64,000 bases of DNA from Pogostemon cablin (GCA_023678885.1 CM043009.1:16547117-16611116); one strand, 5' to 3'; numbered from the stretch's first letter, positions 26,236-38,366 are shown. The notes: generated by a model from the sequence alone, not told the origin. Made by a program: numbers and translations.

Positions 26236-27877
26236 GAAAACATAAATATAAGTCTAAAAATTCACATTCAACAGATGATACAAGAACAATAACACAGGAA
26301 TGACTGCAATGACAGAAAAAATAAACAGTAAGAATGAAGTAAATAGTTGTTAAGCTTAAGATTACCAATTATTTACTCTTATCTTATGCTTCAATTATTA
26401 CTAGCTAGGATTAATAATTTTTAGAATAAGATGCCCCTACCATCGCATTGTTTACTAGCTAGGTTTAATTTAAAATGGTATTAATAGTAAGTTTTTTTTT
26501 TTTTTTAATCATTCTTCTTTCCCAAATTGCTCCTGATTCAATACATTCCCACATCAGCAGGGCTGGGCTTGGAGACACACAGCAGCAGTCTTTGAGTTTG
26601 TAGTAGTAAGACGAGCTTTTAGAAAGGCTTTAATTATATTATTCGCATCATTAAAGAATCAAACAATGCAAGCTGTTGTAGAGTGTCGCAAACATAACAA
26701 GCCTGGATACTTTCGATACAAGGCTGCAAGTTTGGAGAAGGGAGGAAGAGATGTTGCTGATGTGTGAATCATTTACACAGGTTTGAAGGAAGTGAAGAAA
26801 ACCAATCCAGGGATTATTCTAGAGAGCATGCTAAGCAAAAGAAAGAAATTGAAAACTGAGACGAAAAGTTGATAATTCATCAAATTGTTCAAAGAAAACA
26901 ATTCAATTGCAAGTTGGAAACATATATAAAACATAAAAACTAACACCAAATGAATAGGCAAACGCAAAGAATCAGACCACCATTAATTTTTCTTAGGAGA
27001 GCTCAATTAATAAACTACAAAATCCATGTGAGGATTGTGTAATGAATAGATGACAAGCCAGATTATGGTTGAGCATGATCAGATCAGTTAAGTTGTTAAA
27101 GGAAGTTATCTTGATGATGATCAGTTGGGATAACTAGTAGCATTTACGGTCAAATGGAGCTGGTTGCACTCATTTTCGTTATATAAACGGGAATCCAGCT
27201 CACAATACACCTTAAGTTAGTTTTAGTTTTCTGATAGCAAATTGAAAGAGAGTTCATTAGTGGTTTTTCATAACCTTACTGATTTGTATTCGATTTTTAG
27301 CTTTCAGATTCATGTTCTTCACTTGACTTAGTGGACGTACACGATTGAACCACTTAAAAAGATTATGTTCATAGTTTTCATTCTTTGTATTATTTTATCT
27401 GTTTTCATATCTTGTTTGTGTTTTGGCCAACAACTTCTTGTTTTCATATACAAGACAATAGTAAAATCGCAAAACCTAAATTAAAGAAATAAAAGAGGGA
27501 GAGATGTAGTCCAAAGAATTAGAAAAATGAATGAAAAATGCACCTTTTCGTAGATATAAGAGAGAGATAAATTCATTGCCCGAGTAAAAAGTTTTTCCCT
27601 TGGAGATCCTCAAGTCGCAGAGGACAAAAAGGAGAATCCACGAATAGAGGGATGTATGTCACTGTCCAATCCGATCAAATTAACAACATAATGAATTCAT
27701 TTGAAGTAAAAGAAAAGGGATCTGAATCTTCCATGCCACTTTGGTGTGAAAGAAGAGAAACTATACCTAAGTCAACTAATAAACCTGGGGCAGCACGTAT
27801 GTTAGAGGAAATGTCACACCAAGGTGTCACAAAACATCCCGTACAAACCCTGGAAGTGTGCAGTTGATGAAGAAACT

Positions 27878-28085
27878 TCTTCTCCATGCGGAGGTCATGG
27901 TTCATCGACTCAATTTCTTCGGAGCCGGGGCTTCCGTATTTGGCGTACCAATCAGCCACGTGTTCTTCATCCTCCCACGAAATCTTATACCGCCCATCAA
28001 ACCGCTTGTATATTGCGGACAAAATATCACTGCTGGCAAATCCTTTTCCATCACAACACACAGGGGGAGCTCTATCTTTCCTCAA
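27878..28085 (-). CDS. Unrecognised minus-strand exon (hypothetical)
   Basis: An open minus-strand frame begins MRKDRAPPVCCDGKGF and contains YKISWEDEEHVADWYAKYG followed by a charged segment (GSPGSEEIESMNHDLRMEKK). The frame stays open to 27675, but coding character fades after about 27880. The acidic, Trp/Tyr-rich middle looks like real protein. No domain is recognised. It lies 1.6 kb upstream of the cystatin-like fragment on the same strand and could be its first exon. Confidence 0.3.
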
Positions 28086-28201
28086 TTCTTAGGGTTTTAG
28101 GGTTAAAGTCTGGGTATGGGAATTAACCTTTACTCAATTCGTCTCAATTTTATTAAATTAAATACACATCCCTTTTTATTGAATACACACCCTAATTAAA
28201 T

Positions 28202-28584
28202 GGCAAAAGCTCCTGTGCACCCGGGCGCACGGAACACTTTCCGTGCGCCTTTAGAAATTTGTGCTAAATTGTATACCTTTTAGTATACAGATGTGTACCC
28301 TTTATTTTCTAAAGAAAAATCTGGGCGCACGAACAACACTCCGTGCGCCTTTAGAATTTTGTGTTAAATTGTATACCCTTTAGTATAAAAATGTGTACCC
28401 TTTATTTTCTAAAGAAAAAAAAATATTAATGAAAAGTGTATACCATTTAGAACAAAATTGTGTACCTTTTAGTAATTAAGTGTATACCCTTTAGACCAAA
28501 TTAATGTACCCTTACCCATAATACAAAATTTCTAAAGGCGCACCAAATGTGTTCCGTGCGCCCGGGTGCACGCAAGCCTCACTC
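28202..28584. mobile_element. MULE-like MITE, copy 1 (383 bp)
   Basis: Flanked by the exact 9-bp duplication TAATTAAAT (28193-28201, 28585-28593), the Mutator-like signature. The left end GGCAAAAGCTCCTGTGCACC and the right end read backwards (GAGTGAGGCTTGCGTGCACC) converge on a perfect inner inverted stretch CCCGGGCGCACGG (one copy diverged at right). The first ~105 bp after the arm (GCGCACG…TTTCTAAAGAAAAA) is tandemly duplicated inside. Nearly identical to 59565-59948. Confidence 0.9.
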
Positions 28585-29387
28585 TAATTAAATACATACC
28601 CTTATTTAATTATTTAAATCTTAATTTTATTGTATTGTATGCACACCCCTAAAAACCCTAATTTACCCTTTTCAATTTTAAGAGGATACACACCCCTTTT
28701 GTACACTACACTTTTGTTGAATTGCAACTGGAATAGAAGAAGAAGCCACCAATACTTCTCCCAAACAACAAAGCAGTCGCCACCACCGTCAACCCCCAAG
28801 TTCTGTCCGCTAATATAAGCAGAGTCGTCGGAGGCCAAAAAGAGCGCGACTCAGCGACACGCCTGGGCATCAACACCACGCCCACGCCCTTTGCTGCTCG
28901 TTTCAATCTCACTCGCCTCCATCCCGTACGCCATGTACCTCACCACGGCCGCCACTTGTTGTTCATCAAACCCTTTCTGGCTCCTATTGACCGGCCCCAA
29001 GGCCGTCTCCATTTGGGCCTTCTCTCAGAGCCCCTGATTCGTGTGATTTCTCTTCCAGCGTTCATTGGTCTCCGTTCGTGAGTCCCCTCCTTTTCCCCTA
29101 TCCAGGAGTTCCCAATTCATGTTGCCGCTGTCGCTCCCTAAATATCAGACTCCATCTAGCGGCAACTATCCGCCGCTGCGGTAACAAAGCAGCGGCTGGT
29201 CCGTTCTTTCACAGCCGGCCAGAAACCATCTTCCCTTGCACTTTCTTGCTTCTGGGAGTTTCTGTTCATTCTTGGTATTACTTTCGGGAATTGATACGTC
29301 TATTTAGATTGTTTATATCTTGACTATTGATGATGCATCTTATTTTGATGTCCTACTGTGATGATGAATTTTTTTTTGGGTTTGTTT
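28585..29387. other. Less AT-rich spacer, possible 5' region of the exon at 29388
   Basis: Composition rises to near 50% G+C over 28740-29230, with CCGCC/CACC-rich wording resembling a plant 5' leader or transit-peptide exon. No continuous frame of convincing length was found. Confidence 0.3.
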
Positions 29388-29617
29388 AGTTGATTGCGGC
29401 TGTTATTTTGGTTGAACGAGCCCTTGCCGCCACCTCCAATGGTGAACTTCTGCCGGAGTGGTTGAATTTCAATTCTGACGATGTGAATACGGTTGCAGAG
29501 GCGTTGGCCATTTCTCTGGCCTTCTGGTCGTTTGTGGCTGAGCCTACATACATTTTCTTTTTGTCTATGTATCTCACGTTTGATGTCATGAAGATAGAAT
29601 TGTATACGAGAATGTAA
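29388..29617 (+). CDS. Possible terminal exon of a small membrane protein (unrecognised)
   Basis: After TTTGTTTAG the frame reads [20 protein letters not shown], then [20 protein letters not shown], and ends MKIELYTRM with TAA. It has two hydrophobic stretches, near each end, and base composition higher in G+C than its flanks. The first exon was not found (28585-29387 is the likely place). It could be an exon of a plastid thylakoid protein, but this is a guess. Confidence 0.35.
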
Positions 29618-30094
29618 TTTTTTTTTTGCTGAATAAAAATTGTGGTTGAATTTGTGCTGATTTCCAGTGGTACGGTGGAAGATGGGCGTGTGAGTGTGAT
29701 TTCCAGTAGACACTTGCACTGCACTTTTAATGTCATATTGTTATAATAAAATATTGATAAAATATTTTGATAAGCTCTTATGTATAAAGTAAATGTTGAG
29801 TGCTTATTATTATTATTATTATTTAATCTTGAGATTGAAACCACAATAGAAAGAGAATAGATGTAAGCAATGGCAAAAAAAAAATCAGGTTAGATGATGT
29901 TTTAATTTGAAGGAAGAAAAGATAGTTACAAACTAGAATCTGTTGTTGACTGGAATAGTATTAGTGATGATTTAATCCAAATTCAACAAATTTGATGAAA
30001 ACTATGTATGAAATATATTAAATAATACACTAAATCAAAGATTAATAATTAGGGTGGTAGATAGTCGATTTTTGATGGGTGAGGTGAATGTTTA

Positions 30095-30700
30095 ATGTGG
30101 CTGTTATATGGTTTAATCGGATTAATCTAACATAATATGGAGAAAGCATATAAGAAGAAGAACATAAGAATTCCTCCCACGTTTGTGGGAGTTTAAAGTA
30201 GAGAGTTTGTTTCTCTCTATTTTATTTGTTTGTGTGGTGGAGGAGATAATTCTCCTTTTATAGTGGTAATGGTGGTGAGCTTGGTGTTGATGGTGAAGAT
30301 GAACTGATCTTGAGGTTGAAGACGGAGGTGAGGATGAGGATAGATCTGATATTGAAGATGAAGGTGCCGCCTCCTCTTATACAAGTGGGGTGAACCTAGT
30401 AGCAAGTGGGCATTAAATGCGTATCCGCATGAGGCTATTAAAAGATATGCGGTATGATTATCTTCCTAGTAGATATTTTAGGGGATATCTACTAGACTTG
30501 TAGGGTGTCAGACCCAAGTGGGACACTTAGGTAGTAGGAGAGTAGCAAGTGGAGCAAGTGGGTGGTAGAGAGAGTAGCAAGTGCGTGCTCCTTCTTCTCT
30601 CGGTCTCCCTTGTTCTCCTCCTCGATTAGGCAGAGAGTGTGAGTACAACCTTCTCTTTTTGTCTTTAAATATTGATCCGGGCTCACTCGTGGGTCCAACA
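30095..30700. mobile_element. LTR-like sequence (TGTGGC…CCAACA)
   Basis: Begins TGTGGCTGTTATATGG and ends GTGGGTCCAACA, the TG…CA form of LTRs. Its opening resembles 5344 onward. An internal stretch at 30240-30360 is GATGGTGAAGATGA-like. The flanking 5-mers do not match, so the call is tentative. Confidence 0.4.
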
Positions 30701-31119
30701 CTACCACCACAAGGGTTTATGACAAAAATATAAAAATGATGAACTTGTTCGTACGCAAAATTTAAAGAAGTGTATATGACGTGTTAATTTAGGATTTATT
30801 AATTTTATTTAGTATAAAATATAGAGGGGTGTGTATTTAACAAATTAAGAATAATTTAGACTTTTTAAAAATATATATTTTAATTATCTATTAATGGGGG
30901 TGTGTATTTAATAAAAGAGGGTGTGTATTTAGTATATGCCTTTTATTATTATTTTGAATTAAACTTAGATATTGGATCCGGTTTCTGGGTAATTCAGGTT
31001 TCGGCCAGAGTATCCAAAATTTTGAGTTTTAAAATACATTACTTGAATTCGAATCGATATTTTAAGTATTCAAAATTTCAGGTACCCAACTCGATTCGGG
31101 TAACCCAGTTTTTTTTTTG

Positions 31120-31366
31120 GGTTAATTGAAAAAAAATCACGAACTTTACTCCTATTACAAATTAATCCTTATTTTGGAGAAATTGCAAAAAAAAACCACA
31201 ATCTTTAAATATTGTTGAAAAAAACCCAAAAAAACCATACTATTAGTCACAAATTGGGTTTTATTTGCAACAATACTTAAAGGTTGTGGTTTTTTTTGCA
31301 ATTTCTCAAAAGTGTAGATTAATTTGCAATAAAAGTAAAGTTCGTGATTTTTTTTTGCAATTAACC
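31120..31366. mobile_element. Foldback MITE (247 bp, almost entirely inverted repeat)
   Basis: The left arm starts GGTTAATTGAAAAAAAATCA and the right arm read backwards starts GGTTAATTGCAAAAAAAAAT; the arms continue to match (CACGAACTTTAC, GAGAAATTGCAAAAAAAA, CCACAA) for over 100 bp, leaving only a short loop near 31240. A related sequence at about 60280-60300 lacks the insertion. Confidence 0.8.
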
Positions 31367-31475
31367 ATTTTTTTATTTTTTTTCTTCTTACATTTTCATT
31401 TGATGAAATTAATTGAGTGTGATTTATTGTTAATTATAATATTAGGTTAAATTACATATGATTAACTAAAATGAG

Positions 31476-31600
<125 letters not shown>

Positions 31601-31929
31601 GATTTGCAACATTTAAAGAAATGATGAATACTAATTTTGTAATTATAATAGGATGATAAATATTGTTAATAATACATTTTGTTATACTGATATATTACTA
31701 CACTGTCCAGAATAACAAATTTAACATTTATCATTTTTAAACTAAATTAATTTAAAATTTTAATTAATATAAGAATAAATGTTGTGTAAAACTATTTATT
31801 AAAATGTGATTTGATGAAATTTAAACATATTTTATATATTATTATGATGTATATATTATAAATTTAGTAATTGTTGTATAAAAATCTCTAAAATTTTAAT
31901 TTCTTTATTATTTTATATAATATATAATA

Positions 31930-32141
31930 CTCCCTCCGTTCCGCCCAAATATCATCATTTTATTATATTGGGCGTCCCATCCAAATTGCAATATTTTTCC
32001 CTTTTAGTAAAAAGGGCCCACCAATGGCTCACTACTACCATCACATCTCTCTAATACACATACCCACTTTACATAAAATAATAATACTCTTTAATCTATG
32101 TGTAAAAAACAAATGCATTTCTTTGCCCGGGACGGAGGGGG
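31930..32141. mobile_element. Stowaway MITE
   Basis: Left terminus CTCCCTCCGTTCCGCCC, right terminus GCCCGGGACGGAGGGGG, flanked by TA. Confidence 0.9.
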
Positions 32142-32456
32142 TATGATAATATTCATAAGTTTTTTTTTCTAGTTGATATTACACAATTCCTTTTAAGAAA
32201 ATTATTCTATTAAAAATTTAATCTAAAATAGAATGAAAAGAATAAAAAATTAAAAAAATAAAATAAAATAAACCGGGTACCCGATCGAGTGATTCAGGTA
32301 GATTTTTAAAACCCAATACCCAAATTGAAAATTATATCATCGGGTTTGTGTAATCTGAAACACGAAAATTTGGGTAAAACCCCGAAAAAATAAGGTAATT
32401 TTTTTGGATCAGTTTAGGTACCCGAAAATCAAAAAAATTTGTCCACCCCAATATTT

Positions 32457-32740
32457 TGAATATCCACATTAAAGATATTCATTTATTTTCTTTTTTTTTA
32501 AATAAAAGGCTCCACATATTGTATATACTTACTAGTTACTACTAATACAACTACTCATTACACATACATAAAATATTAATACTCTCTAATTCATATTAAA
32601 AAAAAAGTTAATGACGATCTTTCTCCTTATACATAAAATAATAATACTTTTTAATCCACATTAAAAAAAGTTAATGACGATCTTTCGTACTTTAATCCAC
32701 ATTAAAAAAAAGTTAATGACCATCTTTTGTTTGGACAGAG
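32457..32740. mobile_element. Degenerate Stowaway-like MITE with a triplicated right part
   Basis: The unit TTAATCCACATTAAAAAAAG with GTTAATGACGATCTTT recurs three times at about 32590-32625, 32650-32690 and 32692-32730, suggesting repeated slippage or gene-conversion-like growth of one end. Termini are eroded. Confidence 0.5.
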
Positions 32741-32760
32741 ATTATTTGATAGTAAATGAA

Positions 32761-32965
32761 GGCAAAAACTTGCGTGCCTCGGGAACACCGTGCCTTTAAA
32801 TCTCACATTTTTCAAAAGTTGTATCCTTCATATAAGAACATATACCCTTAATTTTTAATATTTTTTTAATAAAATATTGATATTATTTATATTTCAATCT
32901 ATATTTTCAATAAAAAAATATACTCTTATTAATTAAAGCGTATACCCTTATACATCTTGTGCATT
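32761..32965. mobile_element. MULE-like MITE family, decayed copy
   Basis: Starts GGCAAAAACTTGCGTGC and has CCGTGCCTTTAAA, TATACCCTTA and a terminal GTGCATTCAAGA, matching the 28202 family loosely. The right arm is largely lost. Confidence 0.5.
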
Positions 32966-33199
32966 CAAGAATAAAAAAACCAACTCGTAAATGAAATTAC
33001 TTTTATTCCGTTGGTTTGTTTGATTCCAGTAGATGTGGGATCAATTCACTATTTTCATACGCATACCAACAATTTTTTGGAGATTCTTAGTTAACTCAAG
33101 CTCACACATAATCCATGTAGCAGTAGGTAGCAGGTTTTATAGAGCCTACATGCATCATTAGATGGTCCACATATTAATGCTGATGATATTCACTTTTCG

Positions 33200-33365
33200 C
33201 TTTCCATGCACCTTCTCTACCTCTCAACACCTTCTCATCCTCTCCTATGCATCTTTTCTACTTCTGAACACATTCTCATATCCTCTCCTATACACCTTCT
33301 CTACTTCTCAACACCTTCTCAGTTCTCATATCCTCTCTTATGCACATTCTTTACTTCATATGCAC
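33200..33365. repeat. Pyrimidine-rich minisatellite
   Basis: Four imperfect copies of about 37-48 bp built around CACCTTCTCTACTTCTCAAC and CTCATATCCTCTCCTAT. The open frame across it is an effect of the repeat. Confidence 0.75.
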
Positions 33366-34137
33366 CTGTACTTCTAACTCTATAAAAAAAATATTCTATG
33401 TACACACCGTTACTTCTCTCTAAATTAATTATTCTCTATCTTTCTTTCTATATAATAAACCCACAACGCTACTAATTAAAAATTTATTTATATTTTGAAA
33501 ATATATTATATTTGAAAATAATTTTATTTACGTAAAGAATATTTCTGATTATTTTTAAATTATTGTTTACGTAAATCTTGGGAGCAATTTTTATACCTAT
33601 ATTGAGTTATTAAATTAAAAAAAATAAATATTAAATATTTTGTTCATTATTTACTTATCATATGAATTCTTTATAAAATTTTAAATAATTTTACTAGTAA
33701 CATTTGAAATTATAAAAGGATAAAACCTATGTGTTCTTAATTTTTTAAAGTTATATCTTTCTGCACCTGATACACAAGACACCAACTCATTATAAAATTA
33801 ATAAATTAATATAACAAATTAGTAAAAATTATTTATATATAATAATAAATAGTATAACAAATTAATGGATTACATTAAAAAAAAGTTAAAAAGAAAATAA
33901 AAGGGAAGTAATAATATTTGAATTAGGCCTTAATTATTTGGCATTCAGCATTAGCATACAATAAGTTGTTATTGCTTATTCTAATTAAATTTTCTAAATA
34001 GATTCATATATATTCATTTGTTTCACTTAATTAAATCCGTGATACAATCTTATTCAAAATTTTATCGTAATATTAAAATAAAGTAATAAAAAAAATAATA
34101 TTTAAATATTTATTTAAGACAGTGTATTTACAAAGTA
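33366..34137. other. AT-rich spacer with nothing recognised
   Basis: No element ends, tandem repeats or coding similarity were seen. Confidence 0.5.
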
Positions 34138-34433
34138 CTCCATTCATTCCACCACAACAGTGCATTTACAAAGTACTACATTCGTTTCACTACAATAGTT
34201 ACATTTTACTAATTAGGGTGTCTCGCTACAAGAGTTTACATTTCCCTTTTTTTTATAAATGGGACCCACACAAAACAATCACTTTATCTTTATAGGGCCC
34301 ACACACAACACTAATACACCTACCAAATATATATTAAAATATTATATCTCCCAATCCAGTACACATTAAAATACAATATTCTTTAATCTCCGTGCAAACT
34401 GTAAATGTAACTCTTCTCACAGGATGGAAGGAG
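34138..34433. mobile_element. Degenerate Stowaway-like MITE with a duplicated left end
   Basis: Left end CTCCATTCATTCCACCACAA is followed within 45 bp by a second, similar start (CATTCGTTTCACTACAATAG). The right end is CACAGGATGGAAGGAG before TA. Confidence 0.55.
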
Positions 34434-34451
34434 TATATAATAAGGTATAAT

Positions 34452-34833
34452 TAGGAGTGTCAACGTACTGGGTTTGGGTCGAGTAGTTAACTATCCAAAC
34501 CCAACCCGTTCTTAAAGGGCCTGCCCCAGACCCGCACGGGTCCAATATTATAGGCCCGTGCCCAAACCCATACGGGAAGGATGCCTCCCCCCCCCCCTTT
34601 TAGTCCTCACCTTCATAATTTTAATTTAACATGTATTCACATATAAAAATATCCATATTTATTTTTAAAATTTAATTTAACATGTAATCACAAAAAAAAA
34701 AAATTCATATATTTAAATAAATAAATAAACTATAAAAATATTAAATATAATTTAATAAATTATATAACATATAATTATAAATAATTTATATGTATAAAAT
34801 ATAAAATAATTGTAAAAAATAATATACACAATT

Positions 34834-34886
<53 letters not shown>

Positions 34887-35085
34887 AATTAATTGTATAA
34901 TATATAAAATAATTCTTATTATATTATATACGGGTCGGGTCGGGTCGGGTCTACACTAATATCCCGACTCGCCCTATATGTTTACGGGTTCGAGCCGGGC
35001 CACTCCATTTCTTCTACGAGTCGGGTTTGGACTGCCCCAAAACATGCAGGGCGGGCAGCGGGCAGGATCAAAATTGACACTCCTA
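34452..35085. mobile_element. hAT-like non-autonomous element 4 (634 bp)
   Basis: Left end TAGGAGTGTCAACGTACTGG; right end read backwards TAGGAGTGTCAATTTTGATC. Flanks GGTATAAT (34444-34451) and AGTATAAT (35086-35093) form an 8-bp duplication with one mismatch. Subterminal zones are rich in GGGTCGGGT and GCGGGCAG. It contains an (AT)n tract at 34838-34880 and a C9 run at 34588. Confidence 0.85.
34838..34880. repeat. (AT)n microsatellite in hAT element 4
   Basis: About 21 AT dinucleotides. Confidence 0.9.
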
Positions 35086-35360
35086 AGTATAATATCTCAT
35101 TTACTCCAATATTATTTAAAATTGCATAAAATATTGAAATATAATCATGAAATATAGATATATATTCATAATTCATAATTGTAAATAATATTAATATTAA
35201 TAGTTGATATCATTATCATTATCATGTGTACACGTTCATCATATATGTATATAAGTCTTGCGTGAGACCGTCTCATGCACACTATTTCATATTTTTTAAA
35301 TGAGTTATCACTTTCGTATTTATATATTATCATGTTATTACTTTTCATATATATTATAAA

Positions 35361-35630
35361 GGCAAAAACTTGTGTGCTCCCGGACACACGGAAGCACATC
35401 CCGTGCGCCTTTAGAATTTTATGTTAAATTGTATACCCTTTAGTATAAAGATGTGTACCCTTTATTTGTTGAAGAAAAATAAAAAATATATTAATGAAAA
35501 GTGTATACCCTTTAGAATAAAATGGTGTACCCTTATTAATTAAAGTGTATACCCTTAGAACAAAATAATATACTCTTATTCATAATACTAAATTTTAAAG
35601 GCGCACGGCGTGCGCCCGGGCACACGACTC
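35361..35630. mobile_element. MULE-like MITE family, shorter copy 3
   Basis: Starts GGCAAAAACTTGTGTGCTCC and ends GCGCCCGGGCACACGACTC. Unlike copies at 28202 and 59565 it carries only one GCGCC…TTTATTT unit, so it shows the form before the internal duplication. Target duplication is not clear. Confidence 0.7.
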
Positions 35631-35635
35631 CAAAA

Positions 35636-36750
35636 ATAATTTCTCTTTAGATAAGTCAAGAATAACTTATAACTTAGAGACATAAATAATTACTCTTTAA
35701 ACAAAAATAATAGCACTCTTTAGATAAGTCAAGAATTACTCTTTAGAGACATAAATAATTACTCTTTAGACAAAAATAAAATACTTTTTAAAGAAAATAT
35801 AATTACTCTTCAAGGATAAAATAATTACTCTTTAAATATAGCAATAATTACTCTTTAAACAAAAATAATTAAAGATAAGTCAAGAATTATTTTTTAGAGA
35901 CATAAATAATTACACTTTACAGAAAAATAAATTACTCTTTAAAGAAAATATAATTACTCTTCAAGGATAAAAAAATTACTCTTTAAATATAGCAATAATT
36001 ACTCTTTAAACAAAAATAATTACTCTTTAGATAAGTCAAGAATTACTCTTTAGATACATAAATAATTACTTTTTAGACAAAAATAAATTACTCTTTAAAT
36101 AAAATATAATTACTCTTCAAGGATAAAATAATTACTTTTTAAATAAAAATAATTACTCTTTAGATAGGTCAAGAATTACTCTTTAGATACATAATTAATT
36201 AGTCTACAGATAAAAAAAATACTCTTTAGACAAAAATAAATTACTCTTTAGATAAGTTAAGAATTACTCTTTAGAGACATAAATAATTACTCTTAGACAA
36301 AAAAAATACTCTTTATACAAAAATAATTACTCTTTAAAGAAAACATAAAATAAAGAATTTCTCTTTAGATAAAAAAAAAATTACTCTTTAAACAAAAATA
36401 AATTACTCTTTAGATTAGTCAAGAATTACTCTTTACGAACATAAAATAATTACTCTTTAAATATAGCAAAAATTACTCTTTAAACAAAAATTACTCTAAG
36501 TCAAGAATTACTCTTCAGAGACATAAATAATTACTCATTAGACAAAAAAAATACTCTTTAAATATAACAATAATTATTCTTTAAACAAAAATAATTACTC
36601 TTTAGTCACATAAATAATTACTCTTTAGATAAAAATAAATTACTCTTTAAAGAAAATATAATTACTAAAATAATTACTCTTTATACAAGTCAAGAATTAA
36701 TCTGACATAAATAATTACTCTTTTATACAAAAATAAAATACTCTTCACGG
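35636..36750. repeat. Minisatellite of ATTACTCTTTA-containing units (1.1 kb)
   Basis: About 70 imperfect copies of a 14-20 bp unit (AATAATTACTCTTTAGACAA and variants). A longer pattern of roughly 160-170 bp is also visible: AAGTCAAGAATTACTCTTTA, AGACATAAATAATTACTC, AGAAAATATAATTACTCTTC, AAGGATAAAATAATTACTC, ATATAGCAATAATTACTC recur in that order at about 35650, 35880 and 36030. Confidence 0.92.
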
Positions 36751-36789
36751 AAAGTATGATGATCATTTAGCAGAAACAAAGCACGCCAT

Positions 36790-37190
36790 TATCTATAGAT
36801 GAAGCTTTATGATGATCCATTGGTGGCCATTCTTGCTTCTGCAAAAGTTGAACCACTTGTTCTGTTTCTCCAAGAAGGCGAAAAGCTTTCCGAACACTCT
36901 TCTCTCACTTCTCTATAGCACTGCGATGACACATTGTCATAATAACGTGTGGTAGATTGGTGAGACAAGCCGCCAATATATCTGCTATCATCACGCTTAA
37001 TCTCTCGAACAACCCCTCATCCGTTTGCTCGTTTTCATCTTCCAAGGACGAAAGAATAGTTCTAGTCATTCTAAGCATGGAGTTTGCAGCTACTACTTCG
37101 GCAAGCCAGTTGAAAGGATTTTGGTCATCAAAACGCTGCATAAAGATCCACCCCTTCTGATCAACATCACAAAAGCTGCTGATCACACTA
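36790..37190 (-). pseudogene. Unrecognised plant gene exon, probably broken
   Basis: After an acceptor near 37175 the minus strand reads SFCDVDQKGWIFMQRFDDQN, FNWLAEVVAANSMLRMTRTI and SVMIADILAACLTNLPHVIM, a convincing alpha-helical protein segment. A TGA at about 36907 stops it, but the same frame stays open afterwards with SVRKAFRLLGETEQVVQLLQ, so TGA probably replaced a sense codon or an exon end lies there. No domain is recognised. Upstream exons were not settled; 37190-38280 contains candidates only. Confidence 0.45.
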
Positions 37191-37394
37191 ATGTGGAAAA
37201 AAGATTGCTAATTCCCTACAGCATGACACAGATATGCGTAGATTAACTGAAACATTTTAACAAGAATAAGGCTGGTTCGGATACGCAAAACGTTCGTTAT
37301 TTGTCTTGTATTCTCAGCAAATATATATAAGCACAAAGTGTGGAAGCTTGCATATAAGTTTGTGCAGGGAGAATGGCTAGAAAATATCTTTACT

Positions 37395-37470
37395 TGGATA
37401 TGAGAATCGTAATTTGATGGATTACTGAGTAGCTCTGCTTCTAGTGCTTCAAATTGGAATAAACAAAGCA
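37395..37470 (-). other. Short possible exon resembling a SART3-type N-terminal segment
   Basis: The minus strand reads LEAELLSNPSNYDSHIQ before a GTAAAG donor. The pattern L-E-x-E-L-x-x-N-P-x-N-Y-D-x-H is typical of the HAT-repeat start of SART3-like splicing proteins. Only about 20 residues are visible, with no clear acceptor, so it may be chance or a captured fragment. Confidence 0.25.
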
Positions 37471-38366
37471 AAATTCAAATGCTCATATTTCTGGTTTTAC
37501 TAGTTCGAGATGAATCATTTATATAACTCAGATACAAGATCCAAGAAAAATGAGCAATATGAATACATTGGATTACATTACCAGGAATTCATTATTCACT
37601 GTTTAACAAACAACAATGGTTATTAATTACTATTATTATAATTATTATTATTACCACTGGGCAAAACTCAAGTTTCCGATAGTAAACGGATCCGCCCACA
37701 GAATTTTAAATTGAACACAATTAACAAACTAATTCGATCCCAATTTAATACAGTATAAAATTCTAAGAACCCATTGTGGAATTGATGTACCATTGACGCC
37801 TGACAACCGTTGGGACTTCTTAGGGGCAGTGATCTCCGGTGGGAGGGACAGCAAATCATAAATCTAATGCTTCAAAATTCGTATAAAATACAGATCCTTT
37901 CAATTGGGTTAGAATAGGGAAATAATGAGGGAAGAAAATTAAATAAAGTGTTGAGGTTATGAATGGAAATATGGAGGCTCACTTTCCACGGCAGTGAAAT
38001 ACGCTTCCCGTGACACAGCGTGAACAACCCCAAGCTGCCATGAAAAATAACTAGGGTTAAGCCCTCTTTCCACATCAATTCAAAAACTTTGAATTAAAAA
38101 ATTAATTGCGATAATAATAAAACTGAAATGATAGGAAAACAGTGAAGAAATTACAAAGCTTTCAGCAATGCGATTGAGCGAAGAATGGCCGAGATCAAAG
38201 AAGAACTTTTTTCTCAATGTTCCTCAATTCATAAGCAACGATCGAATTCGTCTTCCACACCCAGATTACGCCCCTCCGACTTAAATCACACGATAGAAGG
38301 TGAAGAATGCATTTTGAAATTTTATTTTTAATTTATATATGATCCATTTTTTTATAGATAGATACA

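Noticed and set aside
26570..26780. Possible plus-strand exon (CRKHNKPGYFRYKAASLEKGG)
   Set aside because: Short, no clear splice sites, no recognised family and no neighbouring plus-strand exons.
35636..36750. Possible CRISPR-like array
   Set aside because: Repeats and spacers are not distinct, unit lengths vary, spacers are themselves repeated, and the DNA is from a plant nucleus.
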